From: Phycicoccus flavus
GTDB lineage: Bacteria > Actinomycetota > Actinomycetes > Actinomycetales > Dermatophilaceae
Length of the DNA stretch: 33,135 bases
Assembly: GCF_004025965.2 (NCBI RefSeq)
Contig: NZ_SAYU02000029.1
Location: 12,934-46,068 of the forward strand
Reading direction: 5' to 3'
Shown here: piece after piece, positions 1 to 6,195 of the stretch
Numbering within the stretch: position 1 is the stretch's first letter
Layout of the letters: every line of letters starts with the position of its first letter
The notes under the pieces: generated by a model
Databases searched by the model: none
Seen by the model: only the letters and a program-made list of their open reading frames with translations
What the model was told of the DNA's origin: nothing
Position numbers and translations under genes: made by a program

Positions 1-30
1 CGGCCGTCGGCCCGTCCGGGGCGTGGGCCC

Positions 31-85
31 GGGTGGGCGGTGCGGCGGACCGGGGTCCTGGCCCCGCTCCGCCGCACCGCTGTCG
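31..85. repeat. 55-bp hairpin repeat, copy 1
   Basis: This copy matches positions 1091-1145 at 54 of 55 bases. Positions 37-80 form a near-perfect palindrome: 13-bp arms (37-49 with 68-80), a C·C mismatch, a 5-bp inner stem (51-55 with 62-66) and a 6-base loop. It directly abuts the stop codon of the AbiEi-like gene at 86, so it could act as that gene's terminator. It has no T-run. The second copy lies upstream of the same gene, so a terminator role alone does not explain the pair. Confidence 0.85.
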
Positions 86-1039
86 TCACACCGCCCGGAC
101 CAGCGCGTGGTGCAGCGGGCACCGGGGCCCGCATGCCCGGCCGAGCCCGCGCCACCCACGGCTGCGCAGGGTCTCGTGCACGTCGACGGCCAGCCGGCAC
201 GGCGCCCGGTCGACGTCCACCCACCCGGCCCGCAAGGTCAGCCGGCCCTCCCGCGCCGCGTCCCGGTCGCGGCGTCGGTCCACCGCGAGGTGTTCGCCCT
301 CGTGCCCGAGCCTGCCGTCGAGCTCGACGACGACCTTCCAGTCCTCGTACTCGGCGTCGCGGCGCAGCCGGGCCGCGGCGGGTCCGCCCGGCACCTGGAG
401 CCGGGCCGACGGCAGGCCGTGGCGTCGTTCGACGTCGCGGACGTACCCGACCTCGAGCAGGCTCTCGGCGCCGGCGTCGACGATCCCCAGGGCCAGCCGC
501 AGCGTCCGCCGGTGGGCGTGTCGGGGACGGGCGTCGAGGGCGCGGCCGAGCTCGGTCGCGGTGACCTTGCGCCGCTGGACCCACCGGGCGGCCGTCGCCA
601 CGGCCCCACGCCAGTCGGTCCCCGGGACGTCGGCGAGGTCCAGCGCCGTCCTCGCCGCGGAGGTGACCGGCAGACCCCGTCGCACGACGACCTCCACGTC
701 GCTGCGCTGCGCCACCCGCGAGCCCGGGAGCCGGGTCATCCGCCGGTCGCGGGGGACCCACAGGGTGATGACGGGCGGCGGGTCGGGCCGGACGCCGTGC
801 AGGTGCGCGGCGGAGTCCAGCGAGAGGGCGACGCCGGGGCCGCCCCGGAGCACGAGCGCGTGGGCCCGGCCGAGCCAGTCGAGCGGTCCCGTCTGCGCCA
901 CGTAGAGCTCGCGACCGAGCCGCTGCCACCGGCCGGAGGCCACCTTCCAGCGCAGGGCCTCGACGCTCAGGCCGCCCACGAGCGCCTGCTGCGTCGTGCA
1001 GACGCCGTGCTGGGCACGGACGAGGCGGTCGAGGTCCAT
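86..1039 (-). CDS. AbiEi-type winged-helix protein with DUF559-like nuclease-fold C-terminus
   Basis: The protein is 317 aa. Residues ~1-55 (MDLDRLVRAQHGVCTTQQAL, then the GRWQRLGRELY stretch) resemble the N-terminal winged helix of type IV toxin-antitoxin AbiEi proteins. The last ~120 residues resemble the DUF559/Vsr-like restriction-endonuclease fold: LLEVGYVRD, then VVVELDG, then a DRRRDRDAA helix, which gives an E...ExD set of acidic residues. This two-domain architecture is common in actinomycetes, usually without a partner toxin, and its function is unsettled. No toxin gene is adjacent here. The start at 1039 is chosen because the homologous sequence begins there; an upstream extension to 1552 would run antisense through the next gene. 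A CATGAT box sits 6 bases before the ATG. The gene is bracketed by two copies of a hairpin repeat, which is unusual. DNA binding or cleavage is inferred only. Confidence 0.8.
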   Translation of the reverse strand: MDLDRLVRAQHGVCTTQQALVGGLSVEALRWKVASGRWQRLGRELYVAQTGPLDWLGRAHALVLRGGPGVALSLDSAAHLHGVRPDPPPVITLWVPRDRRMTRLPGSRVAQRSDVEVVVRRGLPVTSAARTALDLADVPGTDWRGAVATAARWVQRRKVTATELGRALDARPRHAHRRTLRLALGIVDAGAESLLEVGYVRDVERRHGLPSARLQVPGGPAAARLRRDAEYEDWKVVVELDGRLGHEGEHLAVDRRRDRDAAREGRLTLRAGWVDVDRAPCRLAVDVHETLRSRGWRGLGRACGPRCPLHHALVRAV

Positions 1040-1090
1040 GGCCGGATCATGGCCGCGACGCTCGTCCGCGTGGCGCGGTTCTCCACAGGC

Positions 1091-1145
1091 GGGTCGGCGG
1101 TGCGGCGGACCGGGGTCCTGGCCCCGCTCCGCCGCACCGCTGTCG
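1091..1145. repeat. 55-bp hairpin repeat, copy 2
   Basis: This is the second copy of the 31-85 repeat in the same orientation, offset by exactly 1060 bases, with one difference (C1095 against G35). The palindrome spans 1097-1140. It lies between the divergent starts of the AbiEi-like gene (1039) and the YdeI-like gene (1170), so here it cannot be a terminator for either gene. Confidence 0.85.
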
Positions 1146-1169
1146 GTGTTGCGCGGCAGGATGGGGGGC

Positions 1170-1838
1170 ATGAGCGACTCGACGGGGACCCCGGGCGGGA
1201 CGAGCGAGCAGCCGGCGCGGTTCTTCGCCGACCCCGCCGAGCTCGGCCGGTGGTTCGCCGCCCACCACGACACCGCCGACGAGCTGTGGATGGGCCTGTA
1301 CCGCAAGGACTCCGGGCGGGGCGGGATCACCTGGGCCCAGGCCGTCCGCGAGGCCCTGTGCTGGGGGTGGATCGACTCGCGCGCCGAGCGCATCGACGAG
1401 GAGTCCCGTCGGCAGCGCTGGACGCCGCGCCGCAAGGGCAGTACCTGGAGCGCCGTCAACGTCCGGGCCGTCGAGGAGCTCACCGCCGAGGGCCGGATGC
1501 AGCCGAGCGGCCTGGCCGCCTTCGCCGAGCGGCGCGAGGACCGCACGGGCATCTACTCCTTCGAGCAGGGCGAGGCCGCCCTGACCGCCGACCAGGAGGC
1601 CGTGCTGCGCGGCGACCCCGCGGCCGCCGCCTTCTGGGACGCGGCGACCCCCGGCTACCGCAAGATCGTCGCGCACTGGGTCCAGGGCGCCAAGCAGGAG
1701 ACCACCCGCGTCCGGAGGCTCGCGACCCTCGTCGAGGACTGCGCCGCCGGCCGGCTCGTGAAGTTCCAGCGCTACGGCGACCCGCCGTCCTGGCTCACCC
1801 GCGCCGCCGCCGCCGCGGAGGCAGCGCGGGACCACTGA
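1170..1838 (+). CDS. YdeI/OmpD-associated family protein
   Basis: The protein is 222 aa. The N-terminal half has the YdeI-family pattern: ELWMGLYRKDSG, an ALCWGWIDSR block, and W-rich TPRRKGSTWSAVN. The C-terminal tail contains the bacteriocin-protection-like segment around FWDAATPGYRKIVAHWV and the family ending near YGDPPSW. Proteins of this family are small and cytosolic, with an unclear biochemical role; some have been linked to peptide or stress resistance. The start at 1170 is chosen over the in-frame ATG at 1161 because AGGA (1158-1161) is 8 bases upstream of it. Alternatively, CAGGAT at 1157-1162 is a -10-like box exactly 7 bases from the ATG, which would make the mRNA leaderless. The gene is divergent from the AbiEi-like gene, with a hairpin repeat between them. 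Confidence 0.85.
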   Translation: MSDSTGTPGGTSEQPARFFADPAELGRWFAAHHDTADELWMGLYRKDSGRGGITWAQAVREALCWGWIDSRAERIDEESRRQRWTPRRKGSTWSAVNVRAVEELTAEGRMQPSGLAAFAERREDRTGIYSFEQGEAALTADQEAVLRGDPAAAAFWDAATPGYRKIVAHWVQGAKQETTRVRRLATLVEDCAAGRLVKFQRYGDPPSWLTRAAAAAEAARDH

Positions 1839-1875
1839 GCGGGCCGGGTCGCACGCGGCGACGACGGACCGGGGG

Positions 1876-2522
1876 TCAGGCGGAGGGGCGGGTGCCGATG
1901 ACGTGGGTGACGCCGGAGTCGCCGGCCACCATCCGGACGTCCAGGCGCTCCTCCAGCCCCTCGAGCCCGTCCCAGAGCCGTTCGCCGCGGCCGAGCACGA
2001 CCGGCACGACGACGACGTGGAGGTGGTCGACGAGGTCGGCATCGAGGAAGGTCCGCAGGGTGCGGACCCCGCCGCCCAGGCGGACGTCGAGGTCGCCGGC
2101 GAGCCGCCGGGCCTCGGCCAGCGCCTCGGCGGGGTCGGCGTCGCGGAAGTGGAAGGTCGTCCCGCCCTCCATCGCCAGGTCCTCCCGCGGGTGGCGGGTG
2201 AGGACGACGACGGGGGTGTGGAACGGCGGGTTCGGGCCCCAGTAGCCCTCCCAGTCCGGCGGGATCGGGCCGCTCGCGGTGTGGAACTTGCCCCGGCCCA
2301 TGATCTCGCAGCCGATGCCCTCCCAGCTCTCCTCGGCGAGGTCGTTGTCGACCCCGGTGCTGCCGCCCTCGCGGCCGAACATCCGGTGCCCCATGGCGGT
2401 GTCGAACATCCACTCGTGCAGCCGCGTGCCCGCGTGGCCGAACGGCTGCTCGACGCTCATCCCCCGCCCGCGCCGTACCCGTCCAGCGACACCGAGAAGC
2501 TGTGCACCCGTACCCGTGACAT
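1876..2522 (-). pseudogene. Dihydrofolate reductase family (RibD C-terminal fold) protein, frameshifted near the N-terminus
   Basis: The expected protein starts at 2522 with MSRVRVHSFSVSLDGYGAG, preceded by a strong GGGAGGGAG ribosome site. That frame reaches a TGA at 2457-2459 after 21 codons. The rest of the family fold continues in another frame from ATG 2460 (194 aa: HEWMFDTAMG, CEIMGRGKF, VVLTRHP, RLGGGVRTLRTFL, VVVVPVVLGRGERLW). The two frames meet at a run of five G (plus-strand C2461-2465). One more G would restore a single ORF of about 216 aa. Stop and restart overlap as ATGA, so reinitiation at 2460 is possible, but that product would lack the first beta strand of the fold. Substrate is unknown; the family includes NADPH-dependent reductases related to riboflavin RibD. 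The shift may be a real mutation or a homopolymer error. Confidence 0.75.
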
Positions 2523-2608
2523 GTCGCTCCCTCCCGTTCCGGTCGATCCGGATCCGTCGGCGCCGACCCTAGCGGCGGGCGAGGACGGCCGCCCCGGACA
2601 CCGGCCCG

Positions 2609-2622
2609 TAGGCTCGCCCGGG
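2609..2622 (+). promoter_or_regulatory. Probable leaderless promoter of dgt (-10 TAGGCT)
   Basis: TAGGCT at 2609-2614 lies 7 bases before the GTG start at 2622, and there is no Shine-Dalgarno. This spacing puts the transcription start at or next to the start codon. The same arrangement recurs at several other genes in this window. Confidence 0.5.
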
Positions 2623-3878
2623 TGACGTACGAGGCCCGCGACCGGGAGCGGTGGGTCGCCGAGGACCCCGCCCAGAAGCGGTCCGACCGCGACGACTTCG
2701 CCCGCGACCGCGCGCGCCTGCTCCACTCCGCCGCGCTGCGCCGGCTGTCCGCGAAGACCCAGGTCGTCGCCCCCGGCAGCGACGACTTCGTCCGCACCCG
2801 GCTCACCCACTCCCTCGAGGTCGCCCAGATCGGCCGCGAGCTCGGCGGCGCGCTCGGCTGCAGCGCCGACGTCGTCGACACCGCCTGCCTGGCCCACGAC
2901 CTCGGCCACCCGCCGTTCGGGCACAACGGCGAGTCCGCGCTGGACGCCGTCGCCGCCGCGGCGGGCGGCTTCGAGGGCAACGCCCAGACGCTGCGCATCC
3001 TCACCCGGCTTGAGGCCAAGCGCACCCACGCCGACGGCCGTCCCGCGGGGCTCAACCTCACCCGCGCCAGCCTCGACGCCGCGACGAAGTACCCCTGGCG
3101 GCGCGGCCACGGACCGACGCCGACGACGAAGTTCGGCGTCTACGACGCCGACCTCGACGTCTTCTCCTGGATCCGCGACGGTGCCCCCGAGGGCCGCCGC
3201 GCCTTCGAGGCCGAGGTCATGGACTGGGCCGACGACGTCGCCTACTCCGTCCACGACGTCGAGGACGCGGTCGCGTCCGGCTGGCTGGACCCCCGCAGCC
3301 TGCGCGACCCCGCCGACGTCGACGCCGTCCTCGCCGTCGCCACCCGCCTCTACGCCCCGGACCCCGGGGTCGACGGACTCCGGCCGGACGACCTGGGGGC
3401 GGCCCTGGAGCGCGTCCTCGCCTCGGGCGCCGTCCCGACCGCGCACGACGGCAGCCGGCGGGCCCTGGCCGCGCTCAAGGACATGACCTCGCGCCTCATC
3501 GGCCGGCTCGCCGTCGCCGTCGAGACGGCCACCCGCGCCGCCAATGGTCCCGGCCCGCTGGTCCGGCACGAGGCGTCGCTCGTCGTCCCGGCGCAGGCGC
3601 GGGCCGAGACCGTCGTCCTCAAGGGCGTCGCCGCGCACTTCGTCATGCACGCCGCCGAGCGGGTCGCCCTCTACGAGACCCAGCGCGAGGTCGTCGCCGA
3701 GCTCGTCGACGCCTACCTCCGGGACCCGGCACGCCTGGACCCGGACCTGCGGGCCGACCACGACGGGGCGGGCGACGACGCCGAGGCGCTGCGGGTCGTC
3801 GTCGACCAGGTCGCCTCGCTCACCGACGTCCGTGCCCTCGAGCTGCACCGCCGCTGGACCCGGCCGCCGACACGCTGA
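2622..3878 (+). CDS. dgt: Deoxyguanosinetriphosphate triphosphohydrolase (HD domain)
   Basis: The protein is 418 aa and cytosolic. It hydrolyses dGTP (and, in many relatives, other dNTPs) to the nucleoside and triphosphate, trimming dNTP pools. The metal-binding HD signature is complete: RLTHSLEVAQ with H63, CLAHDLGHPPFGHNGE with H92-D93, and a downstream Asp in MDWADDVAYSVHD (~residue 204). RRLSAKTQV near residues 40-48 is typical of the family N-terminus. The length is normal for the short actinobacterial type. The GTG start at 2622 fits the homologous N-terminus (TYEARDRERWV) and a leaderless promoter. In many actinomycetes dgt lies directly upstream of dnaG; here two genes for exported proteins lie between them. 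Confidence 0.95.
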   Translation: MTYEARDRERWVAEDPAQKRSDRDDFARDRARLLHSAALRRLSAKTQVVAPGSDDFVRTRLTHSLEVAQIGRELGGALGCSADVVDTACLAHDLGHPPFGHNGESALDAVAAAAGGFEGNAQTLRILTRLEAKRTHADGRPAGLNLTRASLDAATKYPWRRGHGPTPTTKFGVYDADLDVFSWIRDGAPEGRRAFEAEVMDWADDVAYSVHDVEDAVASGWLDPRSLRDPADVDAVLAVATRLYAPDPGVDGLRPDDLGAALERVLASGAVPTAHDGSRRALAALKDMTSRLIGRLAVAVETATRAANGPGPLVRHEASLVVPAQARAETVVLKGVAAHFVMHAAERVALYETQREVVAELVDAYLRDPARLDPDLRADHDGAGDDAEALRVVVDQVASLTDVRALELHRRWTRPPTR

Positions 3879-3984
3879 GGAACCCGTCGGCCCGGGGGTA
3901 GTGACAACGGGTCGCCGTTCTGCCATCTTGTCCCTCGTCGGTCCACGTCGGAGTGGATCTGCACGGGGATGGGGGTGGGTGGGG

Positions 3985-5349
3985 ATGTCGACGGACCCCG
4001 CACGGATTATGCAGGTCTCCCGCCGGACGGTGCTGTCCGGCGGCCTCGCCGCGGGGGCCGCGCTCGCGGCACCGGCGGCCTACGGCGCGGGCGGCGACCC
4101 GCACGCGGCGCTGCCGCCGTCGGCGTTCTCCAGCGCCCTGGCGCAGGAGTGGGTGCAGGCCCTCTACGACCTCACCTGGCACGACGACGTCGCCACCCCG
4201 CTCGGGATGACCCCGCCGAACGCCGCCCGCTGCTACGCCTACGTCGTCCTCGGCATGTACGAGGCCGTCGTCGCCGGCGAGCCGGGGCTGCGCAGCACCG
4301 GCGGCCAGCTCGACGGCGTCGGCGCTTTCCCGGTCCCGCGCGGCCGCGTCGACTGGCCGATGGCCATGGCCCAGAGCGCGCACGACGTCATCCGGCACGT
4401 GCACCGTGGGATGTCCCCGGCGCGGCTCGACGAGATCACGGCCCGGCGTGACCGCACCGTCGCCGACCGGCGTGCCGCCGGCGTGCCCGACCCCGTTCTC
4501 CGCCGCTCCCTCGCGCACGGCAGCGCGGTCGCCGCGGTCGTGGCCCGGCGGGCCGACGCCGACGGCTTCGACGGCATCGTCGGCCTGCCCTACACCCCTC
4601 CGGTCGGCCCCGGCCTCTGGGAGTCCACGCCCCCCAACTACCGCCCGGCCATCGAGCCCTACTGGGCCCGGGTCCGGCCCCTCGCGATGCTCGCCGCCGA
4701 CGAGGTCTCGCCCGTCCCGCACGTGCCGTTCTCGGACGACCTCGGCTCCGCCTTCGCCGCCCAGGCCCTCGCCACGTACCGCCAGAGCGCGGCCAACGGC
4801 GACGAGGAGCGGGCCATCGCCCGGTTCTGGACCGACAACCCGCTGCTGTCGGGGCTGCCCTCGGGGCACTGGCTGCTGCTCGTGGGCCAGGCCGCCGCGC
4901 AGCACGGCCTCGACCTCGCCCGGACCCTCGAGGCGCTGGCCCGCACCGGGGTCGCCCTCCACGACGCGTTCCTCTCCTGCTGGGCGCACAAGTACACGGT
5001 CAACCTCGTCCGGCCGATCAGCTACGTGCGCCGGTACGTGGACCCGACCTGGACCACCTTCGTCAACACCCCGCAGTTCCCGGAGTACCCCTCGGGCCAC
5101 TCCGTGTCGTCGATGGCGGCGGCCACGGTCCTCACCGACCTGCTCGGGCCGCTACCGGTGCGCGATGACAGCCACCGGGACCGCGGGCTGCCCGCCCGGT
5201 CCTTCGCGTCGTTCGACGACGCCGCCGCCGAGGCCGCGCAGTCGCGCATCTACGGGGGCATCCACTACCCGATGGGCGTCGAGGGCGGGCTCGCCCACGG
5301 AACCGCCGTCGGGCGTCTCGTCGTCGGACGACTGCGCACCCGGCGCTGA
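3985..5349 (+). CDS. Tat-exported vanadium-dependent haloperoxidase / PAP2-superfamily protein
   Basis: The protein is 454 aa. A Tat signal begins SRRTVLSGGLAAGAALAAP and probably ends near AYGAG, so the enzyme acts outside the membrane. The vanadate/phosphate-binding signature of the vanadium haloperoxidase–PAP2 phosphatase superfamily is complete in its key residues: K336-x6-R343-P, PSGH with H372, and SRIYGGIH with R421 and H427. The Asp often seen four residues after the last His is replaced by Gly (HYPMG). The chemistry could be halide oxidation with peroxide or phosphoester hydrolysis; sequence does not decide between them. Start 3985 gives a compact signal peptide; ATG 4009 (MQVSRR) is also possible. 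The ribosome site is weak. The gene lies between dgt and dnaG, apparently as a separate unit. Confidence 0.85.
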   Translation: MSTDPARIMQVSRRTVLSGGLAAGAALAAPAAYGAGGDPHAALPPSAFSSALAQEWVQALYDLTWHDDVATPLGMTPPNAARCYAYVVLGMYEAVVAGEPGLRSTGGQLDGVGAFPVPRGRVDWPMAMAQSAHDVIRHVHRGMSPARLDEITARRDRTVADRRAAGVPDPVLRRSLAHGSAVAAVVARRADADGFDGIVGLPYTPPVGPGLWESTPPNYRPAIEPYWARVRPLAMLAADEVSPVPHVPFSDDLGSAFAAQALATYRQSAANGDEERAIARFWTDNPLLSGLPSGHWLLLVGQAAAQHGLDLARTLEALARTGVALHDAFLSCWAHKYTVNLVRPISYVRRYVDPTWTTFVNTPQFPEYPSGHSVSSMAAATVLTDLLGPLPVRDDSHRDRGLPARSFASFDDAAAEAAQSRIYGGIHYPMGVEGGLAHGTAVGRLVVGRLRTRR

Positions 5350-5365
5350 CCGGGTCACCACATCT

Positions 5366-5386
5366 CCGCGCGGGTCGGCCGCGCGG
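5366..5386 (+). terminator. GC-rich hairpin after the haloperoxidase-like gene
   Basis: CCGCGCG (5366-5372) pairs with CGCGCGG (5380-5386) across a 7-base loop. It sits 17 bases past the stop codon, with a short T/G stretch after it. It is probably a terminator. Confidence 0.55.
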
Positions 5387-5432
5387 CTGGTTGGCCTCGG
5401 GTCTCCCGGGCCGAGCACACGGAGGGCCTCTC

Positions 5433-6092
5433 ATGTCACTCATCACCCGCCTCGCGGCCTGCGCCGCGGCCGTCCCCCTTCTCGTCGCGACCGCGGGGAC
5501 CGCCACCGCCGGGACGTCGTGGACGTACAAGAGCAGCGGCGTCACCGCCTCGACCTCGTGGCTGGAGGTCGGCCCGATCCCCGGCGTCGCGGGGAACGCC
5601 CACGTGGGCTACCTCAGCGCCCAGGGGGACCGGGTCGTCGACGTCTTCGGCGAGGTCTACGACTGGACCTGCCCCGACGGCGTGCTGCCCCCCGACGGCG
5701 GCGGCCACGGCGAGGAGCCCGAGACCGAGTGCGCCCTGGAGAACGTCCGCTTCGTCTACGCCCAGCCGGGCGCGGTCACCCTGACGGTCGACAAGAAGCT
5801 GGCCAAGGCGCGGCTCACCGGGGTGCTGGACGTCTCCGACCACGACGGCGGCAGCGCCGGACGTCCGCCGGTGGACATCACGTGGACCGGCATCGGCTCG
5901 AGCTCGACCGAGCGGTCCTACTCGACCTTCACCGAGAACGGCACGCGCTACCGCAGCCGGTACACGGCGACGACCCGCGAGGGCGACGTCGAGGGCCGCA
6001 TCGGGGCGATGGTCTTCGACGACGAGGCCGGCGAGACCTCGTACGGCGCCTTCGGGACCTACCGCACCGACGAGCGGGCGATGACCCGCTGA
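5433..6092 (+). CDS. Secreted protein of unknown function
   Basis: The protein is 219 aa. It starts with a Sec signal peptide (MSLITRLAACAAAVPLLVAT, cleavage probably after TATA at about residue 26). The mature part is rich in Thr/Ser/Gly and probably beta-stranded. Two cysteines (in WTCPDG and ETECALEN) flank an acidic, Gly-rich loop and may form a disulfide. I do not recognise a family. The start is supported by GGAGGG (5421-5426) about 6 bases before the ATG. It lies between hairpins at 5366-5386 and 6099-6130, so it is probably its own transcription unit. No catalytic motif is visible, and a binding or structural role outside the cell is only a guess. Confidence 0.8.
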   Translation: MSLITRLAACAAAVPLLVATAGTATAGTSWTYKSSGVTASTSWLEVGPIPGVAGNAHVGYLSAQGDRVVDVFGEVYDWTCPDGVLPPDGGGHGEEPETECALENVRFVYAQPGAVTLTVDKKLAKARLTGVLDVSDHDGGSAGRPPVDITWTGIGSSSTERSYSTFTENGTRYRSRYTATTREGDVEGRIGAMVFDDEAGETSYGAFGTYRTDERAMTR

Positions 6093-6098
6093 CCCCCG

Positions 6099-6130
6099 CC
6101 CGGTGGGGTCGGCCGGCCGGCCCCACCGGG
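6099..6130 (+). terminator. Strong hairpin between the secreted-protein gene and dnaG
   Basis: CCCGGTGGGG (6099-6108) pairs perfectly with CCCCACCGGG (6121-6130), and GCCGGC lies in the loop. It starts six bases past the stop codon at 6092. A second small inverted repeat, CCCGTGGCCACGGG, follows at about 6135-6148. Confidence 0.7.
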
Positions 6131-6164
6131 ACCGCCCGTGGCCACGGGCGTCGGCGCGACGACC

Positions 6165-6170
6165 TAGACT
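6165..6170 (+). promoter_or_regulatory. Probable -10 box (TAGACT) of dnaG
   Basis: TAGACT lies 25 bases before the GTG start of dnaG. This leaves a short leader that carries the GGGAGG ribosome site. No clear -35 is seen. Confidence 0.45.
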
Positions 6171-6195
6171 CACGCCGACAGGAGAGGGAGGTCGC

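Noticed and set aside
23-2245. 740-codon plus-strand ORF
   Set aside because: It is antisense to the AbiEi-like and reductase-fold genes and out of frame with YdeI; composition is typical of GC shadow.
3884-3916. Terminator after dgt (ACCCGT...ACGGGT)
   Set aside because: The stem is only 6 bp with a loop of about 20 bases, too weak to list.
2457-3926. 489-codon minus-strand ORF opposite dgt
   Set aside because: It is antisense to a confident enzyme gene and its sequence is low-complexity Gly/Arg/Val/Asp. Only its last 21 codons are real, as the N-terminus of the frameshifted reductase-fold gene.
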